NCBI GenBank assembly: GCA_965200615.1
Contig: OZ241377.1
Coordinates: 4,030,001 to 4,094,000 of the forward strand
DNA: 64,000 nucleotides
Source: Bin5 sp965200615
Lineage (GTDB): Bacteria > Chloroflexota > Anaerolineae > Caldilineales > Caldilineaceae
Reading direction: 5' to 3'
Shown here one piece after another: positions 17,327 to 26,685 of the stretch; positions within the stretch are counted from its first letter, which is position 1, and each line of letters opens with the position of its first letter. The translations under genes were made by a program, and so were the position numbers. Below the pieces are notes generated by a model that saw nothing but the letters and a program-made list of their open reading frames with translations, had not been told where the DNA came from and did no database searches.

Positions 17327-18649
17327 TTAGCCCAAGCCCTGCAGATCCCGAATCTCCTGCGCGGCTGCGGCAAGGGCCTCTTCCGCCCCGACTTCACCGT
17401 CCAGGACCTGGCCTTGGGCCAGAACCAGGATATCCCAGGCTTCGGACCAGCCTTCGCCCCAGACGAAAGGCTGGACGGCGGAATTAACCTCGGCGTACAT
17501 CGTGAGGGCAACCTGGCCGCCGTAAAACTCGACCGGCTCGTTCATAATGGGCCAGTCGAGCGCTTCGTGGAGTACAGGGAAGAGGGCTCCGGACGTCCAA
17601 AGGACCTCCTGTCCCTCCTGAGACAGTTGGGAATACTCAAGGAAAGTAAAGGCTTCGAGCTTGTGCTTGCTGGTTTCAAGGATGCAGAGCTGGGAGCCTC
17701 CCCAGGTGAAGGCGCGACTGCCGCCCTCCATCCAGGCGGGTAGTTGGGTCACGCCCCAGAGCCCAACCGTTTCTGGCGCGTTGCCTTCGATAATGCCGGC
17801 CAGCCAGATTGCGCCCGGGAAAACGGCGGAGGAGCCGTCCTTATAGGAAGCCAGTCCGATGTCCCAGGAGAAGTCCTGAAATACCGCGCTGGAATCCCAC
17901 AGTGTTTTGAGAAAGGCGAGCGGTTCGACGGCATCGGACTGGTCGACAATTACATTTTGGAGTTGAAGATCATATATGCCTCCGCCCCGCTGCCACGTCC
18001 AACTCAGCCATGGGAAGTAATTGTCCTTGGTAATGCCCCAGAGTCGATGCTCGCCGTCAGATGCCGCTGACAACTCTTCACCCGCGGCCATCCAGTCGTC
18101 ATAGCTGCTGATAGCGCTCGGATCGATGCCATACTGCTCGGTGATATCGCGGCGGTAGTAGAGAAGGCAAGGCGACCCATCCCAAGGAACACCGTAATTC
18201 TTGCCGTCATGGACGCCATGGTTGAGCTTGTAAGGGACGATCCTGTCCTCGTGGGGGGCCATGAGGTCGGTGAGGTCGGCCATCCCTCCGGTTGCGGCCC
18301 AAAGGGGAAGGTTGTAATCCTGGCTGCCGACGATGTCGGTCAGTTCGGAGCCGGAGACCATGGCGGTCATGACCTTTTCATTGTACCCCGTGCCTGAGTC
18401 GATGAATTCGACCTGGATATCGGGGTGAAGATCGTTGAAGGCGGGCAAGAGGTCGCGGAAGGGATGGTTCCACCAGGATATCAGGGTGACGTTGACGGGC
18501 TCCTGGGCGGGCGCTGCTGCGGAATCGGCAGCGGAGTCACCTCCAGCCGGGGCTACGGGGGCGGCGCAGGCGGCAAGGGCGAGGCCGGCAGTGCCTAAGC
18601 CGGCTGTCCGCAAGAAACCGCGGCGAGTTAAGTCTTGCAGCTGAGACAT
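17327..18649 (-). CDS. CUT1 sugar ABC transporter II, substrate-binding lipoprotein
   Basis: This is a family 1 extracellular solute receptor, 440 aa. The leader has a twin-arginine motif (LTRRGFLRTAG) and a lipobox ending AAC before APVAPA, so it is probably a Tat-exported lipoprotein. Mature landmarks are NDLHPDIQVEFIDSGTGYNEKVM and GVPWDGSPCLLYYRRDITEQYG. AAAAGGAG precedes the ATG. The gene heads a four-gene operon with two permeases and PhyH-2, served by a near-consensus promoter about 105-135 nt upstream. Ligand unknown. Confidence 0.92.
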   Translation of the reverse strand: MSQLQDLTRRGFLRTAGLGTAGLALAACAAPVAPAGGDSAADSAAAPAQEPVNVTLISWWNHPFRDLLPAFNDLHPDIQVEFIDSGTGYNEKVMTAMVSGSELTDIVGSQDYNLPLWAATGGMADLTDLMAPHEDRIVPYKLNHGVHDGKNYGVPWDGSPCLLYYRRDITEQYGIDPSAISSYDDWMAAGEELSAASDGEHRLWGITKDNYFPWLSWTWQRGGGIYDLQLQNVIVDQSDAVEPLAFLKTLWDSSAVFQDFSWDIGLASYKDGSSAVFPGAIWLAGIIEGNAPETVGLWGVTQLPAWMEGGSRAFTWGGSQLCILETSKHKLEAFTFLEYSQLSQEGQEVLWTSGALFPVLHEALDWPIMNEPVEFYGGQVALTMYAEVNSAVQPFVWGEGWSEAWDILVLAQGQVLDGEVGAEEALAAAAQEIRDLQGLG

Positions 18650-19171
18650 TCTTGTTGCTCCTTTTGGGCTGTTGTGGAGGAGATACTGCAGTAAGAAAAC
18701 AGGAAGAGTCAGCTATGTCGAAGCAAGAATGGGCAGAACCGAAGGCTGGGGACAATTATAGTGTAGGCGTTCAAGAGTTGTCAAGCTAGTGAAAGTACAC
18801 TGCAGGCGCTCGCTTGCGTCGGTCGTCAGCCGGACCCACTGCCTGGTCGAAGGAAGGAGAATTGGAAGGATTCCGCCTTCTTGCCGACAGTCATATGCAT
18901 GTTCAAGAGATCTTCGGACTGCGTGAAGTGCGAAGATTGATAATGGGTCCCTCCGCCTGCGTGTGCCCTAGCGATTGGCGCTGGGGGCCTCATGCGACTT
19001 GCTTAGCGCGGGGATAGTCAGAGCGTCCTGCAGCGGTCAGGCAACGTACGACCCTATGGTCCTCTCTGTGCCCTACCGGCATTATTCAACAGTCAACTGC
19101 CGGGCAGCAGTCTATAGCGCCCACACGCGGGAATAGCCGAAAAACCCAACCGGATTCAATGGGCAGAAGGC
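18650..19171. other. Intergenic region (522 bp)
   Basis: This lies between the end of PhyH-3 and the start of CUT1 operon II. Apart from the strong promoter at 18755-18784 I see no gene: open frames here lack ribosome-binding sites and recognisable protein sequence. No clear terminator for PhyH-3 was found. Confidence 0.55.
18755..18784 (-). promoter_or_regulatory. Near-consensus sigma-70-type promoter of CUT1 operon II
   Basis: Read on the minus strand, TTGACA (18779-18784) and TATAAT (18755-18760) are both perfect matches, separated by 18 nt. Transcription would begin near 18748, giving a leader of about 100 nt before the binding-protein gene. Confidence 0.85.
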
Positions 19172-19969
19172 TCACACTCCCAGATCCTTGAGGAGTTGTA
19201 TTTTCTTCATTCGCCTCGGGTCAGCAGTTTCGAACAGCCGGTCGGTGACGAGCCTACCGGTCTTCTTGGACCATTTTTCGGAGTACCACTTATTGAAGTT
19301 GGCAATGTGATCGATTTCCCATTGCATACGCGGCGCTGTGCGCATCATCCAGGCCATCTGACGCCGGTTGGCGCCTCCTCCCCACGAGGAGTGCCAGATT
19401 CGTGTCTGAAAGGCGATTACATCTCCCTTGCCCGCCGGCAAATCGTATCGTCCGGGGAAATCCTGCGTCTCATAGCCGAGCACACGTTCGTTGATCTGCT
19501 TTTCGAGGTCGTTGTAATGGAGGGGCCACAGGTGGCTGCCGGGGATGAAGCTGAGGCAACCTTTTCCAGGCGCTACCTCGTCCAGATAGAAGGTCAGCTT
19601 GGCCTCGATCGCGGGTTCGGGGGAGCCGCCATCGCGATGCCAGTTTGTATCCCCATCGTGGATCTGCCCGTCTGAACTGCCGTAAAAGATGCAATCTTCT
19701 CCCAGCAGATCTTCGGCGATGGCGGCCAGGTTGGGATGATCGAGAAGGTTGTAGAAGTATGGATCGGCCTCGATCAGCGGGAGGATGACGCGGTGACCGT
19801 CCGGGAAGATGCGTGCCCCGGCCTCTGAGCTATCGCCCTGGGTCTCGCCACGGGCGATGATGTCGTCGAACCGCCAGGAGAATTCATCGACTTCTTCGGA
19901 CGTGAGCGCGCCTTCTACTTTGACAAAGCCCAACGCATGAAAATGTGTTATTTGCTCGCCAGTCAGCAT
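19172..19969 (-). CDS. PhyH-3: phytanoyl-CoA dioxygenase family protein
   Basis: This is a 265-aa Fe(II)/2-oxoglutarate oxygenase with an intact site: H111-x-D113 in NWHRDGG, and distal His193 in RIWHSSWGG. The N-terminal FHALGFVKVEGALTSEEV is the usual PhyH opening, and CLSFIPGSH is the conserved strand. AAGGAAGGA precedes the ATG. It is the last gene after the permease of CUT1 operon III (101 nt apart), repeating the transporter-plus-PhyH arrangement of operon II. Its sequence differs clearly from PhyH-2, so the two probably act on different substrates. Confidence 0.9.
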   Translation of the reverse strand: MLTGEQITHFHALGFVKVEGALTSEEVDEFSWRFDDIIARGETQGDSSEAGARIFPDGHRVILPLIEADPYFYNLLDHPNLAAIAEDLLGEDCIFYGSSDGQIHDGDTNWHRDGGSPEPAIEAKLTFYLDEVAPGKGCLSFIPGSHLWPLHYNDLEKQINERVLGYETQDFPGRYDLPAGKGDVIAFQTRIWHSSWGGGANRRQMAWMMRTAPRMQWEIDHIANFNKWYSEKWSKKTGRLVTDRLFETADPRRMKKIQLLKDLGV

Positions 19970-20070
19970 ATTTCAATTCCTTCCTTGTGCGATTGGCTTG
20001 AAGATCTCAGGGTGCAGGGCAGCCGGTACCCACACAGCGCAGTGCCCAATATTTTGCAGATACCTGTTGT

Positions 20071-21009
20071 TTATGTGACCCGTCCCTCATAGTATACGAG
20101 ACGGTTTGATAGCCGGAACGAGATAATGGTTAGCGTCATAATTACAATGAACAGGATCATGCCCAGGGCGGCGGCGTATCCCATCTTGAAGTTTTCGAAG
20201 GCGTGGCGGTAGAGGTAGAGCACAAAGAAGAGAGTTGAGTTTGCGGGTCCTCCATTTGTGATCACAAAGCTGTTGGTAAAGACCTGGAACGAACCAATGA
20301 TACCGATGATGAAGTTGAAGAATATGACAGGGGAAATCATGGGCAGGGTAACATTCCAGAAGGAGGCCCAGCGGCCAGCGCCGTCAAGCGAGGCGGCTTC
20401 GTAGAGCTGTGTCGGCACGCCTTGCAAGCCTGCCAAATAGAGCACCATACCGCCACCGACGGCCCAGAGGCTCATGGCGACAAATGCGGGCAGAGTCCAG
20501 GTGGTGCTGAACAGCCAGTTGGGCCCCGTAATGCCGATGAGGCTCAGGGCGTAGTTGACGATTCCCGCCTCAGGGGTAAATACCCATATCCACATATATG
20601 CGACGGCAACACCGGAAACCACTGCCGGCAGATAATAGATGGTGCGATAGAGTGACATGCCGCGCACTTTTTGGTTCAGCAGGACGGCCAAGGCGACGCC
20701 AAAGATTACACCGAGGAAGACGGTGCTCAGCGAATAGACAGCGGTGACCCACAGGCTTTTCCAGAAGAGGGGGTCGCGGGTGAACATTTTGTCGTAGTTG
20801 GCAAGGCCGACGAAATTGGGAGGTGTGAGGATGTCGTATCTGGTCAAGCCCAGATAGCCAGCCGCGATCAGCGGGCCGAATTCGAACGCCAGGAATCCGA
20901 TAATCCAGGGACTGATGAAGAGATAGCCGGCTACATTTTCAAACAGTGCAGTGCGCGACAGGCGCGTTCTGCGTAGTGGGGACGAAGCCTGGCTGACTGC
21001 CGTTGCCAT
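20071..21009 (-). CDS. CUT1 sugar ABC transporter III, permease (MalF-like)
   Basis: This is a 312-aa inner-membrane permease. It shows FISPWIIGFLAFEFGPLIAA, VGLANYDKMF, the EAA loop QLYEAASLDGAGRWASFWNV followed by TLPMISPV, and FVITNGGPANSTLFFVLYLY, all normal for the first CUT1 permease. It lies downstream of the amber-interrupted binding protein, with a 16-bp hairpin between, and upstream of PhyH-3. Confidence 0.92.
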   Translation of the reverse strand: MATAVSQASSPLRRTRLSRTALFENVAGYLFISPWIIGFLAFEFGPLIAAGYLGLTRYDILTPPNFVGLANYDKMFTRDPLFWKSLWVTAVYSLSTVFLGVIFGVALAVLLNQKVRGMSLYRTIYYLPAVVSGVAVAYMWIWVFTPEAGIVNYALSLIGITGPNWLFSTTWTLPAFVAMSLWAVGGGMVLYLAGLQGVPTQLYEAASLDGAGRWASFWNVTLPMISPVIFFNFIIGIIGSFQVFTNSFVITNGGPANSTLFFVLYLYRHAFENFKMGYAAALGMILFIVIMTLTIISFRLSNRLVYYEGRVT

Positions 21010-21044
21010 TGCGAAGACTCAGTTCGTCGTGCGAAGGTGAGTAG

Positions 21045-21087
21045 CCTGGGGATTGGTGACCAGATACCGACGTCACCAATCCCCAGG
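21045..21087 (-). other. 16-bp perfect stem-loop between binding-protein and permease genes
   Basis: CCTGGGGATTGGTGAC (21045-21060) is the exact reverse complement of GTCACCAATCCCCAGG (21072-21087), with an 11-nt loop. It fills the 96-bp space between the two genes. No T-run follows, so it is more likely an mRNA-stability element than a terminator. Confidence 0.75.
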
Positions 21088-21105
21088 TCAGTTGTCGTCA
21101 GAGAA

Positions 21106-22425
21106 TCAGACGTCTTCCAGAATGACGTCAATCGCCTTTGTCGCTGCTTCCATTGCTTCCTTTGTCGTCTTCTCGCCCAGGATTGCAAGTTCGTATTCGG
21201 AGCGAAAGGCGTTCAAGATCTCCGTCGTGCTAGGACCCCAGTATTCGCCAGTGGAGAGTCCCGTAATGGGCAGGTGAAGAGTGAGGAAGGCCGCTTGACG
21301 TTCGTTGGTGATGGCGCTCTTGACGGTCTCCTCCATGCGATAGTTGATAGGGAAGAGTGTAATCTGGTAGTCGAGTGAATCCTGGTTGATCGCCCGCCAG
21401 ATGAAGAATTCCCAGGCGGCGTCGATCTTTTCGGATTGAGACCAGATCGCTTCCATGTGTACGCTGCCGGCATAGACATCGACAGCTGGCGGATTAGTGG
21501 TGGACGGCCAAAAGGTCATCCACTGGTTGGTGGTGTCGTTGGCGGTACGTTTGAGCCACGTGTCCCAGTCGGCAAGGACCATTGGCCACATAGCGATCTT
21601 GCCGCCGGCGGTTGGGAATTCTCCCAAGGCCTGATCTGCCCCAGGCTTCATACTGAACTATCTCCACGCCACAAGTTGCTCGATTGCCTCGACAGCCTCC
21701 GGCTGCTCGAGCAGGCATTTGGTTTCGTCCTCGTTGATGACCTGGCCGCCATTCTGCCAGATCGTAGTGAGATAGAGGTCAGCGGCCAGAAGCGGCGACG
21801 TGATTGCGAAGGACTCGTCTCCGCGATTCAGTTTCGGACCCACCTCGGCCACGTCGGCCAGAGTCCAATCTTCGTTGGGCAGATCGAGGCCGGCCTCCTC
21901 GAAACGATCCTCGCTGTAGGCAAGCCCGCGCAGGATCACCGAGTTTGTGGGAAGGCCATAGATCTCACCGTCGATCGTGCCCCAGTCGCTGTCGGCGGGA
22001 AACTCAAAGTCGTCCATCACCACGTCAGGATCGTTGGCGAGGAACTCGGTGATTGGGAGGGCGACCTTTTTGCGCTTGATCTGAATCCACCAGGGGCCGC
22101 CAATGAACCAAAGGTCAGGGGCGGTGCCGGCTGCGACATCGATGAGCAGCTTATCGGCGTGTTCGCCCCAGGGGACGAGTTCAAATTCCACATGAACGGT
22201 GTCGCTCTGTTCGTTGAACATATCGACCTGTTTGTCGAGCGGACCGATCACCTGTGCATAGCGGACCGAGGTCTTCTCCATGCTGGGCGCAGATTCATCC
22301 GCCCCGGCGTCAGCGCTTTCCGAATCCGGCGACGGTCCTCCACAAGCTTGCAGGAAAGGGACTGCGGCTCCGACCACGGCGGTACCGCGCAGGAACTGTC
22401 TACGGCTAAATCTCTCATTCGACAT
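21106..22425 (-). pseudogene. CUT1 sugar ABC transporter III, binding protein with internal amber codon
   Basis: A family 1 solute-binding lipoprotein gene of 440 codons is interrupted at codon 256 by one in-frame TAG (21658-21660). Both sides are in the same frame and coding: the upstream part has a Tat leader (SRRQFLRG), lipobox QAC and YGLPTNSVILRGLAYSED; the downstream part reads MKPGADQALGEFPTAGGKIAMW, normal for this family. The start at 22425 has AAGGAGG upstream. The flanking permeases and PhyH-3 are intact. The stop could be a recent nonsense mutation, a sequencing or assembly error, or a suppressed codon. With the stop read literally, the product would lack the second lobe. Confidence 0.85.
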
Positions 22426-22515
22426 GACTTTCTCCTCCTTCCAGAGAATGAATCGCGAATCCTCTTCGTGCTGCGAACTCTTGCCGGTTGACATAGGCGC
22501 CAGAAGAGACTGACT

Positions 22516-23427
22516 TTAGCCTTTGATACCAGAAAAGGTGACCCCCTGGATGAAGTAACGTTGGGCGAAGAAGAATACCAGCAGCGGAGGAAGCAGTAAC
22601 ATCGTCGAGCCAGCCATCAAGTGCGGCATGTTTGGCCGGACCGAAGAAGACGCCGCGGTGGCCATGAAATGAAGGCCTACAGCCAGCGTCAGCATGTCGC
22701 GGCTTCGCAGGAAGATGAGCGGACCGAAGAAGTCGTTCCAGGTTCCAAGGAAGGAAAAGATTGCCACCGCGGCCAGAGCCGGTTTGATCAGGGGCAGAGC
22801 GATACGCAGATAGATGCCGAGCCAACCGCAGCCATCTATGCGGGCGGCATCGTCAAGTTCCGGGTTGATGGTGAGGATAAATTGGCGCAGAAGGAAGATA
22901 AAGAATGCGCCCCCGCCGAACCAGGCCGGCACGATCAGGGGCAGGTATGTGTTCAGCCAGTCAAGATCGCGGAAGAGAATGTAGAGCGGGATGATGGTTA
23001 CCTGGCCCGGCACCATCATGGTACTCAGCACGAGAATAAAGATGGCATCGCGGCCAATGAAGCGGATACGAGCGAACCCGAACGCCACCAGCGAAGCGCT
23101 CAATAGCCGGCCGACCAGGACGCCCAAGGTGATGATCATCGTGTTTGCGCCGTAGCGGGGAAAGCTGAAGTAGTCGAAGAAGGCCTGGCGGTAATGGACC
23201 CACTGAAACTCGCTGGGGATCCACTTTGGCGGGATCAGGAATACCTCCCACTCCGGCTTGAGAGAGGTCGAAATCATCCAGAAGAGGGGCACCAACATCG
23301 TGACGGTACCGCTCAAAAGGACAAAATGGATAGCCGAACGTTCCAAGGAGCGCCCGAACTGCGCCCGCCGCCGAAGGCGACGCGCATCTGAATCATCTGG
23401 ATGTGGCGCGCTGAGTGGGGTTGACAT
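22516..23427 (-). CDS. CUT1 sugar ABC transporter III, permease (MalG-like)
   Basis: This is a 303-aa permease. Features are VPLFWMISTSLKPEWEVF, YGANTMIITLGVLVGR, the EAA loop ELDDAARIDGCGWLGIYLRI followed by ALPLIKPAL, and the terminus RYFIQGVTFSGIKG. Unusually for the window it comes first in its operon, before the binding-protein gene (91 nt apart), with a good promoter about 40-70 nt upstream. Confidence 0.92.
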   Translation of the reverse strand: MSTPLSAPHPDDSDARRLRRRAQFGRSLERSAIHFVLLSGTVTMLVPLFWMISTSLKPEWEVFLIPPKWIPSEFQWVHYRQAFFDYFSFPRYGANTMIITLGVLVGRLLSASLVAFGFARIRFIGRDAIFILVLSTMMVPGQVTIIPLYILFRDLDWLNTYLPLIVPAWFGGGAFFIFLLRQFILTINPELDDAARIDGCGWLGIYLRIALPLIKPALAAVAIFSFLGTWNDFFGPLIFLRSRDMLTLAVGLHFMATAASSSVRPNMPHLMAGSTMLLLPPLLVFFFAQRYFIQGVTFSGIKG

Positions 23428-23468
23428 CGTCCACCCTGTTGGTGGGTGACCAGAGTCAGCTTATAGAC

Positions 23469-23496
23469 AGTATATGCTGGGATCACGAGAAGTCAA
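23469..23496 (-). promoter_or_regulatory. Sigma-70-type promoter of CUT1 operon III
   Basis: On the minus strand TTGACT (23491-23496) and TATACT (23469-23474) are 16 nt apart, each 5 of 6 consensus. They lie about 42 nt before the permease start codon. Confidence 0.7.
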
Positions 23497-23652
23497 AATG
23501 TAAAAAAACAGGGCTTTGTGACAGGGTTTTGCGGGCTCAACTCCTTGAATGAGCTAGCCAGGGGTACCGCAGAGGCGTTTGAACAGCTCAAGGCCATTGC
23601 AGGAAAAGATACCTCTCAACGCGATACGGATCATTTTCCTCTCCCCCCAAAC

Positions 23653-25074
23653 TCACTCGACCTCCGGCCAAGTGTCCGCCCAAGGCATGGCCTGTTCAAA
23701 CGCGGCGGCGGCCTGGAGGACGAGCGTGTCGGCGTGGTAGCGGCCGACGATTTGGAGGGCAACAGGCAGGCCGTCGGAGGCGAAGCCGCAAGGAACGCTT
23801 GCGGCAGGTTGTCCCGTCAAATTGAAGGGATAGGTGAAGGGCAGACGGTCAAAGATCGATGGTGTAGGCGTACCGTCGATTTCGGCGGGCCAGTCGTCGA
23901 CGCGCCAAGCAGTAAGAGGCATCTGCGGCGTTAGCAGGAGGTCGTAGTCTTCGAAAAACTCTTTGGCCTGATTATAGAAGACGGTGCGGGAAAGTTCGGC
24001 CCGGCCATGTTCTTCGCCGGAGTAACGTCGGCCCTGCTGGATCATCTCGACGAGACTGGGTTCGAAGGCATCGGGATTCTCGTCGTACGCCTGGCCGACG
24101 CGGGCGGCCATGGAGACGAACCAGCAGACCTCGGCGCCGGGGCGGGGGTTGTCCCAGTTGGGATCGACGGCCTCCACGTTGCAGCCTAATTCGGCGAAGC
24201 GCTGAGCGGCTTCGCTTGCGAGGCGGCGCACGTCGGGGTCGACGGCGGCGTAACCGAAGTCGGCGCTCCAGGCGACTCGCAGGCCCTGCAGTGCGGGCAG
24301 CGGGTCGGCGACGGCGGCGAGGTAGTCGTCCGGGCGGCTGGCGATGGCGGTGGGGTCGCGTGGATCGGGTCCGGCTGTGGCCTGGGTGAAGAGGGCGGCG
24401 TCGGCTACGGTGCGGGAGATAGGACCGTTGTGGGAGCGGGCGGACCAGATGTCGACGCTGGGCCAGTAGGGCAGCCGACCAAAGGAGGGCTTGAAGCCAA
24501 AAACGCCGCAGAGGGCTGAGGGTATGCGGATTGAACCGGCACCGTCTGAGCCGTGGGCGAGCGGGCAGAGGCCGGCTGCAATGGCCGCGGCGGCGCCGCC
24601 GCTGGAGCCGCCGGGCGTACGGTCGGTGTTCCAGGGATTGCGTCCCGGTCCGCCGAGCAGGTTGTCACACATGTCCTTATGGCCGAGGTGGGGCGTGTTG
24701 GTCTTGCCGATGATGATACCGCCAGCGGCCTTGACCCGGCCGGTTATGGCGCCGTCGAAGCCGGCGATCTGGTCTTTCTGGAGGATGGAGCCGCTGGTGT
24801 GGCGCAGGCCGGCGCTGGGTTCGAGGTCTTTGATCGGAACGGGCAGGCCGTGGAGCGGGCCGAGCTCCTCGCCGCGCATGACCGCTCCTTCGGCAGCGCG
24901 GGCGCTGTCAAGGGCGAGGTCGGCGTCGAAGGCGAGGAAGGCGTTGATGGCGGGATTGACAGCCTCGATGCGAGCGAGGAAGGCTTCGGTCAGCTCAACG
25001 GGGGAGAGTTGTTTTGCGCGGATGGCGGCGGTTAGTTCGGTTGCGGGTGTGCGGAAGAGTTCGGGTGGGGCCAC
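23653..25074 (-). CDS. Amidase signature family enzyme
   Basis: This 473-aa hydrolase cleaves a carboxylic amide; the family also includes GatA and nylon-oligomer hydrolases. The catalytic Ser-cisSer-Lys triad is visible: Lys82 in PVPIKDLE, the cis-Ser in GGSSGGAA (about 157-158) and nucleophile Ser181 in GSDGAGSIRIPS. The start chosen is GTG 25074, which has AAAAGGA 9 nt upstream; the open frame runs to 25284 but would then overlap the Uma2 fragment in another frame. Absence of gatB/gatC nearby argues against a transamidosome role. Substrate unknown. Confidence 0.9.
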   Translation of the reverse strand: MAPPELFRTPATELTAAIRAKQLSPVELTEAFLARIEAVNPAINAFLAFDADLALDSARAAEGAVMRGEELGPLHGLPVPIKDLEPSAGLRHTSGSILQKDQIAGFDGAITGRVKAAGGIIIGKTNTPHLGHKDMCDNLLGGPGRNPWNTDRTPGGSSGGAAAAIAAGLCPLAHGSDGAGSIRIPSALCGVFGFKPSFGRLPYWPSVDIWSARSHNGPISRTVADAALFTQATAGPDPRDPTAIASRPDDYLAAVADPLPALQGLRVAWSADFGYAAVDPDVRRLASEAAQRFAELGCNVEAVDPNWDNPRPGAEVCWFVSMAARVGQAYDENPDAFEPSLVEMIQQGRRYSGEEHGRAELSRTVFYNQAKEFFEDYDLLLTPQMPLTAWRVDDWPAEIDGTPTPSIFDRLPFTYPFNLTGQPAASVPCGFASDGLPVALQIVGRYHADTLVLQAAAAFEQAMPWADTWPEVE

Positions 25075-25118
25075 TTTGGGGTTCCTTTTGAGAGCGGTTG
25101 CTTCATATTCCTTCAGAT

Positions 25119-25490
25119 TCAAAAGAGAGCGCCGACGGTGCAGTTGAAGTCGGGCAAAACCTGGCCGCCACCTGGCGTGTCGTCCGCAGACAGCCTGGTT
25201 AACTGCACGTGCGGCTGATGAACGTCGATGGCGCGTGCTTCGGGATCGACAGTCCAGACGAGGGAAACACCGAAGCTGATCCACATGCGGGCCTTGTCGA
25301 AGAGCTGTCGAGGACTGTCGCTTGGAGAGGCAATTTCGACCGCCAAGTCAGGGTGTCCTTCGAAGAATCCGGGTTCATCTTCGTCCGGTGGCAGCCTTTG
25401 GGCAGAGATGAAGGCGCCGTCCGGCTGTCTTACTGTGTCAGGTTTTTGTTCGAGCAGGAATCCTACATCCGAAGCCACAATTGTCCCCAA
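25119..25490 (-). pseudogene. 5'-truncated Uma2 family nuclease-like gene
   Basis: The 123-aa reading frame matches the C-terminal two thirds of Uma2 (DUF820) proteins: IVASDVGFLL, DTVRQPDGAFIS, PDLAVEIASPSDS and FDKARMWISFGV, including the Asp/Glu of the PD-(D/E)xK-like core. About 55-65 N-terminal residues are missing. Homologous sequence can be read back in frame through SKFLVALGGPRGLGT to a TGA near 25536, after which the end of the SH3 gene begins. It therefore looks like a remnant rather than a complete gene. The only start available is a TTG at 25490. Confidence 0.65.
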
Positions 25491-25577
25491 TCCCCGGGGG
25501 CCGCCAAGCGCGACAAGAAATTTCGAGGTTCATTCTCCCCTTTAAGTCGGCACCGACAACTCCGCGAGAGTTCTTCC

Positions 25578-26567
25578 TCAATTGTTCTGGGCGAAGATGA
25601 GCCACACTTCTCCGTTTCCTCCCGACACGGAAAAGTAGTAGTTCTGGCTATCGCGTTCACCGTTGCCGTCCCTGACGAAGATCGTGTAATTTCCCGCCAC
25701 ATTTGCGCCAGGAAGCTGACCGAGAGGGACCGCCTTGAGGTAGTTGTACTTATTGCCTTGGGGCCCCTGGTGGGTAGAGTTTCCACCGCGTGTCGAGTTA
25801 TTCACCGCGGAGACATGGACGCCATCCTTATGCAACTCCACATAGTAGCTGCCGCCAATGCCCTGAACCTCGTCGCCGCGACCTTCATGAACGAAGCCAA
25901 TAAAGAGTTTCAGTTCGCTTCCGCCGTTGTTCCTGAGATCGGTGTTGCGCAGCCTGAATTTGCAGCCGTCACCGCCAATGCCTGCGCAGGGATCGGAAGG
26001 CGCTTGCGGCACTGGCGTCGGTGGGATGGGCGTCGGCGGAATGGGCGTAGCCGTTGGAATCGGGGTTGGCGGCGGCGTGGGAATGATGGGCGCCACTTGA
26101 ACGAGCTCCGGATTGGTTGCGGTTACCAAGGGGCTATAGACCCAGGCATACTGGCCGCCGTAAATGATCTGCCACCAGCCGCCGGCTGGATTCTTGCCGG
26201 AGATAGGGTACTGTTCTCCCAGCGAGGCCTGTCCGAGAATGGGGTAGTTCGTGCCCGGTCCTGCACGCACGTTCATATTGCGCGAAATCGTCACCGTCGG
26301 AGACTGGGAGGTTGGTGTCGGAGTCGGCGTCGGGGGTGAAGTCGGTGACGGCGTAGGCGTCGCCGTCGGCGTGGCAGTCGCTTCCAGAATAGCCAGCCGC
26401 TCCTCATACGAGGCCATTCGATCCGACATCGTGGCGACCAGTTCCACCATGGCTTCGACTTTGGCCGCCAGACCTTCGAGAGTCAACCCGGCGTCCTGCG
26501 CGTAAAGCGGAACTGCAATGGCGAGGAGGGCCACCACTATGAGCAATGCCAATCGTATCTTTTTCAT
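25578..26567 (-). CDS. Exported bacterial SH3-domain protein with Pro/Thr-rich linkers
   Basis: This is a 329-aa secreted protein. A Sec signal peptide (MKKIRLALLIVVALLAIAV, cleavage near QDAG) is followed by a short helical segment (VEAMVELVATMSDRMASYEERLAILE, cited by its ends only), a TPTP-rich linker (about 65-93), an SH3b domain (about 95-155: MNVRAGPGTNYPILGQ, GWWQIIYGGQYAWVYS), a second Pro/Thr linker, and a C-terminal beta-rich domain with CAGIGGDGCKFRL (about 195-329). SH3b domains often bind cell-wall or surface glycans; the C-terminal part is not recognised. A surface or wall-associated role is likely but unproven. Confidence 0.82.
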   Translation of the reverse strand: MKKIRLALLIVVALLAIAVPLYAQDAGLTLEGLAAKVEAMVELVATMSDRMASYEERLAILEATATPTATPTPSPTSPPTPTPTPTSQSPTVTISRNMNVRAGPGTNYPILGQASLGEQYPISGKNPAGGWWQIIYGGQYAWVYSPLVTATNPELVQVAPIIPTPPPTPIPTATPIPPTPIPPTPVPQAPSDPCAGIGGDGCKFRLRNTDLRNNGGSELKLFIGFVHEGRGDEVQGIGGSYYVELHKDGVHVSAVNNSTRGGNSTHQGPQGNKYNYLKAVPLGQLPGANVAGNYTIFVRDGNGERDSQNYYFSVSGGNGEVWLIFAQNN

Positions 26568-26685
26568 CCTTATTCCCAGTCTCTTGAATTCTCAGATTTG
26601 AATGACGACCAACATCAGGCCTCTGATTCCATCGCCCAAACAGGGGAACGACCTCATTGTGCGGACGTGGGTCTGGCGGCAGATA

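Noticed and set aside
18814..19017. 67-aa frame in the spacer before CUT1 operon II
   Set aside because: No Shine-Dalgarno sequence and no resemblance to a protein family.
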